The notes: a model not told the origin generated them from the sequence alone. Shown: positions 1 through 9,614, numbered from the stretch's first letter. The stretch: DNA of 64,000 nucleotides from Candidatus Schekmanbacteria bacterium (GCA_016219965.1 JACRJM010000003.1:124001-188000), one strand, 5' to 3'. Translations and numbers: made by a program.

Positions 1-2672
1 CCTATTCCGGGCATTCTCATATCGCTTATGACAAAATGATATTGGTTTTTCCCCAACATCTTAATTGCTTCCCTCCCATCATGCGCTTCGTCAACATCAT
101 AGTTTTTACGTGAAAGGTATTCTTTTACACATAAACGCACATCATCCTCGTCATCAACGACAAGAACTTTTCTCTTGGAATTGTTTTTTATAACTTCGTA
201 TGGGGTAGTCTCCTCGCTTGATTCGGCTTCTCCTTCCAGTATAGGGAGTTCCAGCACGAAAGTCGCTCCTTCTTTTTTATCATTCCTTGTGTATATTTTA
301 CCATCATGTTCGGATATTATTCCGTAGCTTATTGAAAGTCCAAGTCCTGTTCCTTTCCCTACTTCTTTGGTTGTAAAGAACGGGTCGAACATCCTTCCAG
401 CTATTTCGCTCGAAATTCCAGTCCCGTTATCTGAAACTAATATTCTAATTTTGTTTTTTCCTGATTCCTGTATTACATCTGTACTTATTATAATATTTCC
501 AGAATGACGTTTTGCCTCTGCTATTGAGTGTTCAGAATTAACCATTAGATTAATAAGTACTTGCTGAATCTGTATTGGATCTACTACCGTCATAGGGAGG
601 CTTTTCATAAGTTCAAGATTAACTTTTATATTGTTAGCTTTGAAATCGTATTCACGCAACTCAACTGTCTTTGTAATTATATTATTTATATCTGTAAAAA
701 CTCTCTCAGGTTTCTTTTTACGTGCAAAGGTAAGCAGATTGCCTACTATCTTGGCAGATCTTTGTGCCTGATCCAGTATTCTTTCTATTTTCTTTTTGAC
801 CACGTTATCCAAGTTTGATTTAAGAAGCAGCTGTGAATACCCTACAATCCCGGCGAGAGGATTATTTAGTTCATGAGCAACCCCTGAAACAAGTTGACCT
901 ATGGAGACCATTTTTTCTGATTGTATAAGCTGATTCTTAAGTTTTTTCTCCTCAGTGATATCTCTTGTAATATGAAGAATGGCAGTTGTTTCGCCTTCTG
1001 CATTTATAATTGGAGATACGGAAATGAAGAAATTTTTGTCAAGTTTTTCGTTGTATATTTCAACAGTTTCAGTTTGTTTACTTTCCATCATTAAACTTTG
1101 TGGACACGATTTATGATAGTTTGAAATTTGATGGAAAACTTCATGGCATTTTTTCCCTATAATTTCTTTAGGGTCTTTCCCAAAGAAATCAGCCAATGAT
1201 TTATTAACCTTTATAATCACTGAATTTAAACTTATGATAGCAACATGGTCACTTACCGCATCAAAAGTCATTTCCCATTCTTCACGTGATTTTTTTATTT
1301 CTTCGAAGAGCATGGAGTTTTCTATTGCTACACCTATCTGTTCAGCAATAGGCTTAAGTTTTTCAAGATCTTTGTTTGTATAAAAATTTGCAGTTCTATG
1401 CCCCAGGTCTATAGTACCAACTATTTTACCTTTACTCCTGACAGGATACGTAATGTAAGATCTCACTCCTTTTTTTAAGAGCAGAGAATCTTCAAGGAAA
1501 AAATGTTCTTTTTTTGTATCTCTTCTTAAAAAAGGTTGCCCGGTTTCAATGACTACGTCCATAGAAGTATTTTTTCTATCAAATAACTGTTCACTGTTTA
1601 TTTTGAATGAATTTTCAGTCACTACAGCAAGAACTTTGAGCATGAGTTTTTCTTTTTCAGATGGAATGACTAGCGCCATCCTCTCGAAATCAACTATATT
1701 TTTAATTTCCGAAGAAAGTTCACTGAATACATCCCTTACATCGAGACTTGATGCAAGGATTCTTGTTATTTTAAAAATAGATGATATCTGTTTCCTGCTA
1801 TCGTTAAGCGATTTCATCAATTTGAAATTCTGGATACTGATACTTATATTTTTACACAGAAATTCTATTGATCTTACATCTTCAGTTGTAAAGTCATCTT
1901 CATATTCAGATCCAATGGTCAAAACTCCAATGATTTTTGACTCAAACCAGAGAGGAATATATAAAATCTTTTTTACGCCATGCTCAAATAGAAAGCTATC
2001 TTCAAGATACAATTTGTTTTCTTCTTCTCTTATGTCCCTTACAAGAAAAGTACCTTTCGATATTACATGTTGCAGAGATGTCTTTTCGATTGGAGTATTT
2101 ATTTCACTTCCGGTTTCAGGGCTAATTCCAATGCCATTGAGGCAATATACGTCTGATACAATTTCCCCTTCATCATTCAATACCCAAACCGCTCCACCTT
2201 TATAATTTATTAAGCGGTTTAAATATTTTCCTAAGTACCCCACTATCTCTGTCAAATCAGTACATCTATTTATGCAACCAAGGAACTCGTTTATGTATTC
2301 AAGGCCTTTGTTTTGCTGGAGTATTTTATTTTCTTTACTGATTATATTTTCATTTAATTCCTTAAGTTTTTTTATAATCAGTTTATTTTCCCCAGTAGTT
2401 TTAGAATATCCTGATTCCCTGCATTCTCCTTTTTTCATTTTTTCAATGGAATCCAAAACCTCATTTAGTTCACTTGATGAGATTTTTTTCATAACCAAAA
2501 CAAATATGATATTAAGCATGATGAAGAGGAACATCGTTATGGCTTTTTGAATGGTGAAATATCCTTTTGAGAAAATGCAAATAGCGGCTATTGAAAACAT
2601 AAGAAGAAAGAAGATTGTCATTCCATATGAGCTAAAGAAAAAATCCCTTAGTTTTTTCCAATTATTTTCCAT
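1..2672 (-). CDS. Hybrid sensor histidine kinase, C-terminus cut by window edge
   Basis: The minus-strand frame stays open from an ATG at 2672 to the window edge (about 890 residues), so the gene is partial at its C-terminus. In order it shows two N-terminal membrane segments (roughly residues 15-55), two GAF-like domains (coded near 2260-1800 and 1780-1300), a PAS domain (near 1260-960) containing a C-H-E-V-F-H stretch, a HisKA domain with the H-box VAHELNNPLAGI (coded near 880), a HATPase with DNGTGI and GTGLGL motifs, and the start of a receiver domain with VVDDEDD and SDMRMPG, whose aspartate is the expected phosphoacceptor. It should autophosphorylate in response to an intracellular or redox-type signal sensed by GAF/PAS and pass phosphate to its own receiver. 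The ligand is not identifiable. The upstream ribosome site is weak. Several plus-strand open frames over this region are shadows. Confidence 0.93.
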   Translation of the reverse strand, partial: MENNWKKLRDFFFSSYGMTIFFLLMFSIAAICIFSKGYFTIQKAITMFLFIMLNIIFVLVMKKISSSELNEVLDSIEKMKKGECRESGYSKTTGENKLIIKKLKELNENIISKENKILQQNKGLEYINEFLGCINRCTDLTEIVGYLGKYLNRLINYKGGAVWVLNDEGEIVSDVYCLNGIGISPETGSEINTPIEKTSLQHVISKGTFLVRDIREEENKLYLEDSFLFEHGVKKILYIPLWFESKIIGVLTIGSEYEDDFTTEDVRSIEFLCKNISISIQNFKLMKSLNDSRKQISSIFKITRILASSLDVRDVFSELSSEIKNIVDFERMALVIPSEKEKLMLKVLAVVTENSFKINSEQLFDRKNTSMDVVIETGQPFLRRDTKKEHFFLEDSLLLKKGVRSYITYPVRSKGKIVGTIDLGHRTANFYTNKDLEKLKPIAEQIGVAIENSMLFEEIKKSREEWEMTFDAVSDHVAIISLNSVIIKVNKSLADFFGKDPKEIIGKKCHEVFHQISNYHKSCPQSLMMESKQTETVEIYNEKLDKNFFISVSPIINAEGETTAILHITRDITEEKKLKNQLIQSEKMVSIGQLVSGVAHELNNPLAGIVGYSQLLLKSNLDNVVKKKIERILDQAQRSAKIVGNLLTFARKKKPERVFTDINNIITKTVELREYDFKANNIKVNLELMKSLPMTVVDPIQIQQVLINLMVNSEHSIAEAKRHSGNIIISTDVIQESGKNKIRILVSDNGTGISSEIAGRMFDPFFTTKEVGKGTGLGLSISYGIISEHDGKIYTRNDKKEGATFVLELPILEGEAESSEETTPYEVIKNNSKRKVLVVDDEDDVRLCVKEYLSRKNYDVDEAHDGREAIKMLGKNQYHFVISDMRMPGI

Positions 2673-2824
2673 TATCTCAGTTAATAGTTTGATTATAAAA
2701 TATAATTTATTTGCCGGAATTTATGGTCAGGTGGCCTTTTTTTCTCGGATGGGAATATATCTGCTTGACTATTATTTTCCTATCAATATGATTTCCAGCG
2801 AAAATACATTGAGATAAAGGATAA

Positions 2825-4117
2825 ATGATGAACTCTAAAAAAGATCTTATCATCATAGGAGGCGGACCCTCCGGGCTCATGTCAGCGCTGACAGCTTCAA
2901 AGATTGGACTTTCTGCTGTACTTATTGAGAAAAAACATGATATTGGAACATACAAGCGTTCATGTTGTTCAATGCTCCTTACTGAGCCGGGAATGCATGG
3001 AGATTATCTTGCATTTAGAGATAATACTATATGTTTTCTAAAAAATGATTTCTCCGTAAAGTATACGGGACGTTATGCTGACCTCTGGCAGAGTATTAGG
3101 ATTTCTCCATCGGGTAATACATTGAAGCTTGGCAAGCGGGCATATCCAATCGCAAAAGTAATAGACAAAGCGCAACTCCAAAAGGATTTATTCAATGATA
3201 TTGATACATCAAAAGTAGACATTATTACAGGTACGGTTGCGAGCAATCTTGAACAGGATGATAAAGGGGTAAAAGTAAAAATAACTAATAATGGAAAACA
3301 GAGCTGGATTGAAGGGAAAATAGCGCTTGTATGCGATGGTGTTAACTCACCAATTGTCAATAACCTTGGATTAAATAAAGAGAGAAGACACTTCTTTACC
3401 TCTAAAGTGGTATCGTATGTCCTTGCTAATACCCACATACCTTATCCAAATTCATGGATAACATTTATGGGAAAATCAGCTTCACCTACTGGTGCAATAT
3501 ATATGCTTCCAAAGCCTATTGGTAATGGTGAGAGCGATGTATATGAGATTAGTCAAGGTTTACCTCTTCTTGGTAAACTTGATTACAGCGCAAAATGGTT
3601 ATTAGACAATTTTCTTAAGAATAGCAGATTTAAAGAATGGTTTGCTGATGCTAAGATAATTGATGTTCACGGTACAACACATATCATGCGTTCACCTTTA
3701 AGTGATCCGAGATATGGTAAAGCACTTTTTGTGGGCGATAGCGCTTCCTTTATGGAGGTTGACAACCAGGGAGCCTTGATGTGCGGATATCGAGCAGCGC
3801 ATTCAGCATTGTCAGAAATTGAAGGGGGAAACGGCTTTGAGCAATATAAAAAGTTCTGGGAAGCTTCTTTTGAATTTAATAATGAAGCTCTTCTTAGTCC
3901 TATAATCAAAGGTTTTGGATTAAGCGCCTTTAGTGATGAAGAAATAAACTATCTCTTTTCTCTAACAGAAGGGGAAAGATACGACGGCTACGTAAATCAT
4001 TTTACGATTGGTAAACTTATCCTTGGGATTTTTGTTGGGAAAATGAATAAAATAAAAGCTGAACGACCTGATATAGCTGAAAAGTTCAACAAGTTTCTAA
4101 AGCAAATAAATGAATGA
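2825..4117 (+). CDS. FAD-dependent oxidoreductase, geranylgeranyl-reductase-like family
   Basis: 430 residues. The N-terminus carries the dinucleotide-binding motif IIIGGGPSGLMSA (G12-G17) followed by an acidic-ended strand (LIEKK), and the C-terminal half has the second FAD motif ALFVGDSASFMEVDNQG near residues 298-315 with a following helix CGYRAA. This is the pattern of the geranylgeranyl reductase/FixC-like flavoprotein group, which reduces isoprenoid double bonds or accepts electrons from ferredoxin or ETF. Substrate here is unknown. AAAGGATAA lies just upstream of ATG 2825; a second ATG is one codon later. It converges on the TetR gene with a 12-bp gap and sits next to an aldehyde:ferredoxin oxidoreductase locus, so a ferredoxin-linked redox role is a fair inference. 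Confidence 0.85.
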   Translation: MMNSKKDLIIIGGGPSGLMSALTASKIGLSAVLIEKKHDIGTYKRSCCSMLLTEPGMHGDYLAFRDNTICFLKNDFSVKYTGRYADLWQSIRISPSGNTLKLGKRAYPIAKVIDKAQLQKDLFNDIDTSKVDIITGTVASNLEQDDKGVKVKITNNGKQSWIEGKIALVCDGVNSPIVNNLGLNKERRHFFTSKVVSYVLANTHIPYPNSWITFMGKSASPTGAIYMLPKPIGNGESDVYEISQGLPLLGKLDYSAKWLLDNFLKNSRFKEWFADAKIIDVHGTTHIMRSPLSDPRYGKALFVGDSASFMEVDNQGALMCGYRAAHSALSEIEGGNGFEQYKKFWEASFEFNNEALLSPIIKGFGLSAFSDEEINYLFSLTEGERYDGYVNHFTIGKLILGIFVGKMNKIKAERPDIAEKFNKFLKQINE

Positions 4118-4129
4118 TTAAATTAGTGT

Positions 4130-4711
4130 TCACTTTGAAAGCATTTTAAGACAAAGATTAGTTGTTAACATAGTAACCTGAGAAAGAGGTTTTAAATTAT
4201 TCCCTATAAGGCGGCTTCTGCATATTTCCCTTACCATTCCAAACATGGCTCTTATGACAAGCTCATCATCCAGGTCTTCCCGGAAAATCCCTGATTCCTT
4301 CCCTTCCCTGATTATTTCTTTTGTTGTTTTGTAGAGTGTTCCTGTTTCACCATATTCAGGCCTCATAAGTATATCTACTTTTTCAGGGAGATCTTGGAAC
4401 ACTATCTTAAATAGAGATTTGTTTGCTTCCAATTCCATAAAATGAAATTCTATAATTTTTTTAATTTTTTCTTCCGTGGTGCGACAATTTTTTAAAGTAT
4501 TTAGAAACTTCTTGATAAAACTCTGCATTTTTTCTTCAAAAGCCTTAAGAAAAAGTATCTCCTTGCTCTCAAAGTAATGATAGATAGTTCCTTCTCCAAC
4601 ACCTGCTTCAGAAGCAAGATCTGCTGTTCTTGTTTCATGAAACCCTTTTTCAGCAAAAAGCTTTATTGCACTTTCAATAATTTTTTCTCTTTTCGTCTTC
4701 ACCCTGTTCAT
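4130..4711 (-). CDS. TetR/AcrR family transcriptional regulator
   Basis: About 193 residues from ATG 4711 (the frame can be extended to a TTG at 4732, but the ATG gives the conventional start MNRVKTKREKI). The N-terminal 50 residues are a classic TetR helix-turn-helix: AIKLFAEKGFHETRTADLASEAGVGEGTIYHYFESKE. The remaining helical part is a ligand-binding/dimerisation domain without an identifiable ligand. It is divergent from the aldehyde:ferredoxin oxidoreductase operon with a 191-bp spacer, so it probably represses that operon and itself, releasing on binding an acyl, aldehyde or aromatic compound (inference). Two copies of AACAAATAATA in the spacer are possible operator parts. Confidence 0.88.
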   Translation of the reverse strand: MNRVKTKREKIIESAIKLFAEKGFHETRTADLASEAGVGEGTIYHYFESKEILFLKAFEEKMQSFIKKFLNTLKNCRTTEEKIKKIIEFHFMELEANKSLFKIVFQDLPEKVDILMRPEYGETGTLYKTTKEIIREGKESGIFREDLDDELVIRAMFGMVREICRSRLIGNNLKPLSQVTMLTTNLCLKMLSK

Positions 4712-4727
4712 CCGCTTAAAATTTCTG

Positions 4728-4777
4728 AACAAATAATAATTGCTATTCAGACAAAGTCAAGAATTTAACAAATAATA
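4728..4777. repeat. Direct repeat pair AACAAATAATA in TetR/AOR divergent spacer
   Basis: The 11-mer AACAAATAATA occurs at 4728-4738 and again at 4767-4777, start-to-start 39 bp, in the spacer between the TetR gene and the oxidoreductase operon. It could mark regulator-binding sites, but TetR operators are usually palindromic and the sequence is AT-rich, so chance is possible. Confidence 0.25.
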
Positions 4778-4811
4778 CCTAATTCACTCGCTTATTACAT
4801 GCATATACTCG

Positions 4812-4839
4812 TTGACATCTCATTTTTAATTGATAAACA
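4812..4839 (+). promoter_or_regulatory. Candidate sigma-70 promoter for the AOR operon
   Basis: A perfect -35 hexamer TTGACA (4812-4817) is followed after 16 bp by TAAACA (4834-4839) as a weak -10. It would start transcription about 55 bp before the AOR start codon. The -35 is convincing, the -10 is not. Confidence 0.35.
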
Positions 4840-4902
4840 AATCGCTAAAAGTATATATGATGAATGGACAAATAAAAAGATTTAAAATGGGAGATGTATA
4901 AA

Positions 4903-6732
4903 ATGTACGGATGGACAGGAAATATTTTAAGGGTAAATCTTACCACTGGCACATTGACAGAGGAAAAGCTTGATCCGAAAATTGCGAGAGACTATATTGG
5001 CGGCCGCGGGCTTGGAGTATATTACTTGAACAAAGAAATGGATCCTCGTATTGAGCCCTTTTCCCCTGAAAATATGATGATAATGGCTGTTGGGCCCCTG
5101 ACCGGAACCAAGGCACCAACGGGTGCAAGATATATGATAATGACCAAATCGCCCCTTACCGGTTCTCTAACTTGCTCAAATTCAGGGGGAAAATTCCCTA
5201 AGGAGATGAAGAAATCCGGATTTGACGCTTTCATATTTACCGGGCGAGCTGAACAACCGGTATATCTCTGGGTTGATAATGGTAAATATGAGCTTCGCCC
5301 TGCAAGCCACCTCTGGGGGAAGACAGTGAACGAGACAACAGACATTTTAAATCGCGAAACAACATCTGATGCTAAGGTTGCCTGTATCGGGCCAGCCGGT
5401 GAAAGACTTGTTCTGTTTGCCGCTGTAATGAATGATAAGGACAGGGCAGCTGCGCGTTCTGGAGTGGGAGCCGTAATGGGTTCAAAGAACCTGAAAGCCG
5501 TCGTGGTAAGAGGTGAGAATGATATTCCTATCTATGATGAGGTAAAATTCAAGGAGCATCGCGCAGAAGTCCTTCATAAATTTAAAGAAGCCAACAAGGA
5601 TTCTCCCCCAGTGCTTCGACTGTATGGAACTTCATATGGAGTTGCTTCAAACCAGAAGGTTGGAACTCTTCCTACTAAGAATTTTCAGCAGGGTATATGG
5701 GAAAAGTGGGAAAAGGTTAGCGCCCAGACAATGGTTGACAATTTCCTTGAAAAACCAAAATTCTGTGCAGATTGTCCAATTGGATGCGGCAGGGGAACAA
5801 GGGTAAAAGATCCTGAATTTGAAGGTGAAGGAGAGGGCCCGGAATACGAAACGATTTATGCTTTCGGACCGGATTGCCTTAATGACAATCTTGCGGCAGT
5901 GATTAAAGCAAACTATATCTGCAATGACCTGGGAATGGATACTATTTCTATGGGCGCAACTATTGCCTGCGCTATGGAACTTTATGACAGGGGGTATCTG
6001 ACTGAAAAGGATATTGGACAGCCGCTGAAATGGGGTGATGCTAAAGCAATTGTTGAATTTACCAGGAGGACAGGATACAGGGAAGGGTTTGGAGATATTC
6101 TGGCTCAGGGCAGTTACAGAATGGCAGATAGGTACGGTCATCCCGAACTTGCAATGGTGTCGAAGAAACAGGATTTGGCAGGGTACCATCCAAACGGGAT
6201 CCAGGGAATGGGACTTGCCTATGCAACCTCACCCATCGGTGCATCCCATATGCGCGCCCAGACAGCCTATTTTGAGGTATTCGGAGTGCCGACCGTTATC
6301 GATCCTCAGAAATGGGAAGGCAAACCAAGGCTCGTGAAGATACACCAGGACATGGCATCAGTCCTGGACTCTACAGGAGTATGTTACTTCTTTGCGATTC
6401 GCTATTATGTACTGCCTGTACTTGAGGTAACTCCGGAGGGGTTTTGCAATTTCCTGAATGCTGCTACCGGTGCCGGATACACAATAGAAGAAGTTGAAAA
6501 AGCAGGCGAACGTATCTTCAACGCCGAGAGGCAGTTCATGGTGAAGGCCGGATTTTCGCGCAAGGATGATTCGCTACCTGACCGGCTCGTCAAGGAACCA
6601 ATGCCTGAAGGACCAGCCAAGGGGCTCGTGGTTCACCTCGATGAAATGCTTGATGAGTATTACAAGCTTAGAGGATGGGACCAAAACGGCATTCCCACTA
6701 TTGAAAAGCTAAATGAATTGGGGCTAGCCTGA
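4903..6732 (+). CDS. aor: Aldehyde:ferredoxin oxidoreductase (tungsten-bispterin family)
   Basis: About 609 residues, the normal family length. The start is set at ATG 4903 (MYGWTGNILRVNL), 9 nt after GGGAG; an in-frame ATG at 4894 directly abuts that GGGAG. With this start the 4Fe-4S cysteines fall at C288, C291, C295 and C494 and the DxxG-C motif at D489-G492-C494, the same numbering as the structurally known Pyrococcus furiosus AOR. The family oxidises aldehydes to carboxylic acids, or the reverse, with ferredoxin as electron partner, in the cytoplasm of anaerobes. Substrate cannot be told from sequence. A MoaD-like gene and a ferredoxin-domain FrhB-type gene follow on the same strand and probably serve the pterin cofactor and the electron path. 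Likely controlled by the divergent TetR regulator. Confidence 0.95.
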   Translation: MYGWTGNILRVNLTTGTLTEEKLDPKIARDYIGGRGLGVYYLNKEMDPRIEPFSPENMMIMAVGPLTGTKAPTGARYMIMTKSPLTGSLTCSNSGGKFPKEMKKSGFDAFIFTGRAEQPVYLWVDNGKYELRPASHLWGKTVNETTDILNRETTSDAKVACIGPAGERLVLFAAVMNDKDRAAARSGVGAVMGSKNLKAVVVRGENDIPIYDEVKFKEHRAEVLHKFKEANKDSPPVLRLYGTSYGVASNQKVGTLPTKNFQQGIWEKWEKVSAQTMVDNFLEKPKFCADCPIGCGRGTRVKDPEFEGEGEGPEYETIYAFGPDCLNDNLAAVIKANYICNDLGMDTISMGATIACAMELYDRGYLTEKDIGQPLKWGDAKAIVEFTRRTGYREGFGDILAQGSYRMADRYGHPELAMVSKKQDLAGYHPNGIQGMGLAYATSPIGASHMRAQTAYFEVFGVPTVIDPQKWEGKPRLVKIHQDMASVLDSTGVCYFFAIRYYVLPVLEVTPEGFCNFLNAATGAGYTIEEVEKAGERIFNAERQFMVKAGFSRKDDSLPDRLVKEPMPEGPAKGLVVHLDEMLDEYYKLRGWDQNGIPTIEKLNELGLA

Positions 6733-6766
6733 CTCCAAATCCTCAGTTTGGACAGGAATTAACGAC

Positions 6767-7000
6767 ATGAAGATAAGGGTTCATCTTTTTGCATATCTTG
6801 CAAAGTATGCGCCAGAAGGTGTGAAGGATTTCACTATAGAGCTTAAGCCCGGTGCTTCTGTGGAAGATATTATTAAGTATCTTGGCATACCACCCACAGA
6901 AGGCAAGATTATAATCGTAAATGGAAGACATAGTGGTGAAGATACACCTCTGAATGAGAATGATGAGGTTGTGTTCATGACTCCCGTAGAAGGCGGATAA
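6767..7000 (+). CDS. MoaD/ThiS-like sulfur carrier protein
   Basis: 77 residues with the beta-grasp pattern of MoaD (MKIRVHLFAYLAKYAPEG...) and the obligatory C-terminal Gly-Gly (VEGG) that is adenylated and thiocarboxylated to donate sulfur to molybdopterin. It lies 34 bp after aor. MoaD paralogs next to AOR genes are common and are thought to be dedicated to the tungsten-pterin cofactor. No MoaE or MoeB is nearby, so the activating enzyme must be elsewhere. Confidence 0.88.
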   Translation: MKIRVHLFAYLAKYAPEGVKDFTIELKPGASVEDIIKYLGIPPTEGKIIIVNGRHSGEDTPLNENDEVVFMTPVEGG

Positions 7001-7052
7001 CTAAAATATTCAATTAGAATTTAGGATTATAAAACTTAAAAGGAAAGTTCCC

Positions 7053-8294
7053 ATGATTAAAGAAATAGTTCAAACCTACGCCTGTTCGAAATGTGGTTTA
7101 TGTATTGCCGCTTGTCCTGAAAAAGCTATCTCCCTTAGCGGAGATTATTCTCCCTATGTTGATGAAAAATGCACTAATTGCAGAATTTGTCTTGAAGTCT
7201 GCCCTAGGAGTGAACTTCCTTTTAACGAAATAAAGAAAAATCTCAATACTGTAAACTTCCCTAAGTTTGAAGAAGAACTTTTGGGTCCTTATAACCGGAT
7301 AGTACTTGCAAAGACCTGCAACAATGAAATACTGAAAAGATGTTACAGCGGTGGAGTGACAACAGAGTTCCTGTGTTTCCTTTTAGAAAAGGGATATATT
7401 GATTCAGCACTTTTGACTGACCGCGAGCATGATCTTTCCTTTTGCGGACATCCTGTCCCATTCATAGCAAGAACCCGCGAGAATATAATAAAATGCGCAG
7501 ACACAAAACCCTGTGTTAATCCCATTTTAGCTTCATTGCCAGTTGATGGTGATCGAGTAGCATTTGTCGGAGTATCGTGCCATACGGAGGGGATTAGAAA
7601 AGCGCAGTGGCTTGCAGAACATGGAGATAAATCCAAGGAAATATGCAAGCATTTAATCGGGAATATAAGCTACGTCATAGGATTGAACTGTTTTTTCTCC
7701 TTCGGTAGAAACGGAGTAGATCGCCTGCTTGCAAAGGTTGGTCTCAAAGAAGAAAATATTGAGAAGTTTTTTAACTGGAAAGGAAAACCTGTTGCAAGAA
7801 TGCATGGCGGAAAAGAAATAGTTGATTTTGGAGATGAAGGAGATTTTTCAAACTCAAACTTAGGATGTTTTCTCTGTTATCCTTCATATTCTGCAAAGCT
7901 TTCTGATATAACTTTTGGGAAATGCATCAGCGAAGAATGGGGCTGGAACGATGTTATAGTAAGAAGCGAAAAATGTGACAGTATTATTTCTGAGATGGAA
8001 GAAAAAGGCCTCATTACTATCAAAGCAGCTGGAAATGAAAAAAGTGAGATTTTAGAAGCTCTTCTTGAAGCAAATGTTTTTGAGGTAGATGCAGTTGGTT
8101 ACGGAGGTTTCTTAGACACCGGAAAATTTGAAGGAAGTCTTCCAGGCACTTCCCCTATGCCTCAGCAGGAAGGAAGCTCTATAAAGGGAATCAATAGAAT
8201 AAGACTAATCCAGGCAGTAAGGCGAGATTCCTTCTATAAAATAGCAACAACAGAAAGAAAAAAAAGGGGAATTCTAAATCCTATTTTAAAGTAA
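7053..8294 (+). CDS. FrhB/FdhB-like iron-sulfur flavoprotein with N-terminal 2x[4Fe-4S] ferredoxin domain
   Basis: 413 residues. The first 50 carry two CxxCxxCxxxC motifs (CSKCGLCIAAC starting at C11 and CTNCRICLEVC), typical of a 2[4Fe-4S] ferredoxin. The rest matches the coenzyme F420 hydrogenase/dehydrogenase beta-subunit family, with further conserved cysteines (for example CYSGGVTTEFL, GCFLCYPS, FGKCISEEWGW). This family moves electrons between ferredoxin-type clusters and a flavin-bound substrate. Its position after aor and moaD suggests it is the electron partner of the aldehyde oxidoreductase or an associated reductase (inference). ATG 7053 has AAAGGAAAG upstream. Whether the organism uses F420 cannot be told. 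Confidence 0.85.
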   Translation: MIKEIVQTYACSKCGLCIAACPEKAISLSGDYSPYVDEKCTNCRICLEVCPRSELPFNEIKKNLNTVNFPKFEEELLGPYNRIVLAKTCNNEILKRCYSGGVTTEFLCFLLEKGYIDSALLTDREHDLSFCGHPVPFIARTRENIIKCADTKPCVNPILASLPVDGDRVAFVGVSCHTEGIRKAQWLAEHGDKSKEICKHLIGNISYVIGLNCFFSFGRNGVDRLLAKVGLKEENIEKFFNWKGKPVARMHGGKEIVDFGDEGDFSNSNLGCFLCYPSYSAKLSDITFGKCISEEWGWNDVIVRSEKCDSIISEMEEKGLITIKAAGNEKSEILEALLEANVFEVDAVGYGGFLDTGKFEGSLPGTSPMPQQEGSSIKGINRIRLIQAVRRDSFYKIATTERKKRGILNPILK

Positions 8295-8318
8295 GCCTAA
8301 ATCCTCAGGGAGATAACC

Positions 8319-9194
8319 ATGATATTGCTTGCAGGTGCTACGGGACAGCTGGGAAGTGCTGTTTATAACGCTCTAAAAAAAGAATATGGAACTAATTTCA
8401 AATGTCTGGATATAAACGCTGACAAACTTGAGGTCTATAAAAATGAAGGAATCCCGGTCTTCTGTAACGATCTTTCTGATATTGAAGAGATCAAAAAGAT
8501 TCTCCAAGATGTTGACTCCGTAATAAGCGTTGTCGGGCTTCAACGGGAGACTGAAACTCTATCACATATGGATGTAGACTATGGAAGAAATAAAAATTTA
8601 CTGCAGGCTGCACTAAAAACCGGCGTCAGGCATTTTGCTTATGTAAGCGCGCTGCAAACGCGCGAAGATGCACCGCGGAAAGTACACAAGGCAAAATGGC
8701 TTATGGAGGAAGAACTTAAAAAAAACGGGATGGATTATACAATTTTCAGGCCTTCAGGTTTTTTTACAGATTTCATCCATTATTTCGGGAAGAAATGCAA
8801 GGATAGTAATTCATTTACTCTTATAGGAAGCGGCAATATGAAAATTCAGCCAATAAGCATTGACGACCTAGCCATGTGTCTTGTCATGTCATCTAAAACC
8901 CCTGCTGCAAAAAATAAGATATTTGTTATCGGCGGACCGGAAGTTATGACTCTGAATGAGTTAATAGAATACTATGCTGAATTTTTCAGCAAGAGGATAA
9001 AAATCCGACATATCCCGATGGGTCTTATGAGATTTTTTGCAGCTTTGACTTTTGACAAAGTAATTTCAAGAGATTTCTTAAAAAGACTTGAAACTGACAG
9101 TATCTGCGATGTAACGGCAGTCAAAGAAGCATTTAAAATAAATTTTACATCGTTACGCGATTATATAAGGAACTTTGACTGGTCAAAAATATGA
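8319..9194 (+). CDS. NAD(P)-binding Rossmann protein, NmrA/atypical SDR type
   Basis: 291 residues. Starts with the atypical-SDR nucleotide motif MILLAGATGQLG (GxxGxxG), has the SVVGLQRE and YVSALQTREDAP segments expected of the fold and IFRPSGFFTDF, a hallmark of NmrA/complex-I-assembly-like proteins. It lacks a clear classical YxxxK pair, so it may bind nucleotide for redox sensing or act as an epimerase/reductase. It follows the FrhB-like gene by 24 bp with GGGAGA as ribosome site and closes the redox operon. Confidence 0.82.
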   Translation: MILLAGATGQLGSAVYNALKKEYGTNFKCLDINADKLEVYKNEGIPVFCNDLSDIEEIKKILQDVDSVISVVGLQRETETLSHMDVDYGRNKNLLQAALKTGVRHFAYVSALQTREDAPRKVHKAKWLMEEELKKNGMDYTIFRPSGFFTDFIHYFGKKCKDSNSFTLIGSGNMKIQPISIDDLAMCLVMSSKTPAAKNKIFVIGGPEVMTLNELIEYYAEFFSKRIKIRHIPMGLMRFFAALTFDKVISRDFLKRLETDSICDVTAVKEAFKINFTSLRDYIRNFDWSKI

Positions 9195-9227
9195 TTTATT
9201 GTTTTAATAAAAAGATTGGCTAATGAA

Positions 9228-9614
9228 TCAGTATCGGATTTTTAGGATAACTGCAGTGATCATCATCCCTATAGAATCTATAATGACATCATGATAGTTT
9301 CCCTGCCTGCCTTTTATGAAGAGTTGATGAATTTCATCGCTTGTTGCTAACAGTAGAGAGATTATAAATGAAAAACAAATGGTGTGACTAATGCTGTTAT
9401 TTTTTCTCTTTTCAGGTTGTTGAGATTTGTAAATCGCATTAAAAATGAGGAAAGAAAGAATTGCAAATTCTATCATATGAGCTCCCTTGCGCAGTATAAA
9501 ATCGTAAGGAAGATCTGATTTCAGGCTGGGCTGATTTGAAAGAAAGAAAATTACTTCGTACCAGATTATCACCGGACCCCAAAGCCTTATAAAATTCCAA
9601 AATTTATTTTTCAT
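9228..9614 (-). CDS. VanZ-like membrane protein
   Basis: 128 residues, four predicted membrane segments. It has VanZ-family marks: FFLSNQPSL after the first helix, RKGAHMIEFAILSFL, and SDEIHQLFIKGRQGNYHDVIIDSIG. VanZ-like proteins are inner-membrane proteins whose biochemical role is mostly undefined. It overlaps the end of the upstream TPR gene by 11 bp, indicating translational coupling in a three-gene minus-strand operon with the ArnT-like gene. Confidence 0.85.
   Translation of the reverse strand: MKNKFWNFIRLWGPVIIWYEVIFFLSNQPSLKSDLPYDFILRKGAHMIEFAILSFLIFNAIYKSQQPEKRKNNSISHTICFSFIISLLLATSDEIHQLFIKGRQGNYHDVIIDSIGMMITAVILKIRY

Noticed and set aside
1549-2205. A 218-residue plus-strand open frame
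   Set aside because: It is antisense to the GAF region of the histidine kinase, is rich in Ser/Phe/Ile as shadow frames are, and has no domain pattern.
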